Shown here: piece after piece, positions 5,645 to 6,147 of the stretch
Position numbering within the stretch: position 1 is the first letter of the stretch
Layout: the number at the start of each line of letters is the position of its first letter
Origin: an uncultured Faecalibacterium sp.
Lineage (GTDB): Bacteria; Bacillota; Clostridia; Oscillospirales; Ruminococcaceae
Direction of reading: 5' to 3'
NCBI GenBank assembly: GCA_934561485.1
Contig: CAKTGS010000107.1
Location: forward strand, 1 to 6,147
DNA: 6,147 nucleotides
The notes under the pieces: generated by a model
Told to the model about the DNA's origin: nothing
The model's input: only the letters and a program-made list of their open reading frames with translations
The model's database searches: none
Made by a program: the position numbers and the translations under genes

Positions 5645-6147
5645 GTGAAAATGCAGGAAAAACAAAAAACGACCGCGCAGGTCCTCGTGGACTGTCTGGA
5701 AGCAGAGGGTGTGGATGTGATGTTCGGCATCCCCGGCGAAGAAACGCTGGATTTGATGTTTGCCATCCGGGACAGCCGCATCCGGTTCATCCCGGTGCGC
5801 CATGAGCAGGGTGCCGCCTTCATGGCAGATGTCTACGGCCGCCTGACTGGCCGGGCAGGCGTGTGCCTGTCCACCCTTGGCCCCGGTGCCACCAACCTCG
5901 TCACCGGCGTGGCCGATGCCTATCTGGACGGTGCGCCACTGGTGGCCATCACCGGCCAAGTGGGCACCGACCGGATGCAGCTCACCAGCCACCAATACCT
6001 CGACCTGACCGCCATGTTTGAGCCAATTACCAAGCGCTCCAAGCAGATCATCCGGCCGGACACGGTGGGTGAGATCGTGCGGCTGGCCTTCAAGCACGCC
6101 GAAAAGGGCAAGCCCGGTGCCACCCACATCGACCTGCCCCAGAACAT
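5645..6147 (+). CDS. ThDP-dependent acetolactate synthase-like enzyme, large subunit (C-terminus beyond window)
   Basis: The visible 167 residues form the N-terminal pyrimidine-binding domain of a thiamine-diphosphate enzyme of the acetolactate synthase group, which condenses two pyruvates to acetolactate. Landmarks are AQVLVDCLEAEGVDVMFGIPGEE (11-33), the cofactor-activating Glu54 in RHEQGAAFMADVYGRLTG (52-69), LGPGATNLVTGVADAY (78-93), ITGQVGTDR (102-110) and SHQYLDLTAMFEPITKRSKQI (115-135). The HQxLD...F.PITK pattern resembles catabolic or stand-alone synthases (AlsS-like) as much as IlvB, so I leave the symbol empty; FAD-binding and C-terminal regions would decide. A glyoxylate carboligase or related ThDP enzyme is less likely. 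The gene is transcribed away from the amidoligase operon, and its leader carries a terminator-like hairpin. A regulatory subunit gene (ilvN), if present, would lie to the right. Confidence 0.9.
   Translation, partial: MKMQEKQKTTAQVLVDCLEAEGVDVMFGIPGEETLDLMFAIRDSRIRFIPVRHEQGAAFMADVYGRLTGRAGVCLSTLGPGATNLVTGVADAYLDGAPLVAITGQVGTDRMQLTSHQYLDLTAMFEPITKRSKQIIRPDTVGEIVRLAFKHAEKGKPGATHIDLPQN

Noticed and set aside
5390..6127. Leftward 245-codon frame opposite the acetolactate synthase-like gene.
   Set aside because: It is antisense to an unmistakable ThDP-enzyme domain and extends through the promoters and both leader hairpins.

Overview
The window reads as a chromosomal segment from a moderately GC-rich anaerobic Firmicute. 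My best guess is a gut member of the Oscillospiraceae such as a Faecalibacterium relative. This is inference from protein style, clear AGGAG-type ribosome binding sites, consensus sigma-A promoters and many Rho-independent hairpins; nothing here is taxonomically decisive.

Layout. Positions 1-5278 are read leftward. A strong divergent intergenic region (5279-5644) separates them from the start of a rightward ThDP-dependent acetolactate synthase-like gene that runs off the right edge. In transcription order the leftward genes are: a circularly permuted ATP-grasp amidoligase-like protein (5278-3965), an alpha-E domain protein (3983-3303), a transglutaminase-like protein (3260-2484), a Rho-independent terminator (2457-2419), a 165-nt near-symmetrical palindrome (2254-2418), two tandem AstE/aspartoacylase-family proteins overlapping by 4 nt (2232-1294 and 1297-353), and then a response regulator with its own promoter (224 to beyond the left edge).

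Function. ATP-grasp, alpha-E and transglutaminase-like proteins form a known predicted peptide/amide-ligase gene cluster: the ATP-grasp enzyme would form an amide bond, the transglutaminase-fold protein would cleave or transfer amides, and the alpha-E protein is an obligate partner of unknown role. Two AstE-family proteins follow on the same strand. The first keeps the whole HxxE...H zinc site and the catalytic Glu; the second has Arg for the first zinc His and seems to lack the catalytic Glu, so the pair looks like an active enzyme plus a divergent partner. An amide-making and amide-breaking pathway is a reasonable hypothesis, but the substrate is unknown.

Regulation. The divergent region has a perfect-consensus promoter for the leftward operon (TTGACA, 17 bp, TATAAT) and a weaker one for the rightward gene. 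Each predicted transcript begins, within a few bases of +1, with a strong hairpin followed by a U-tract. The response regulator promoter has its -10 box inside a perfect 10-bp inverted repeat. The AstE pair has no recognisable promoter outside the palindrome.
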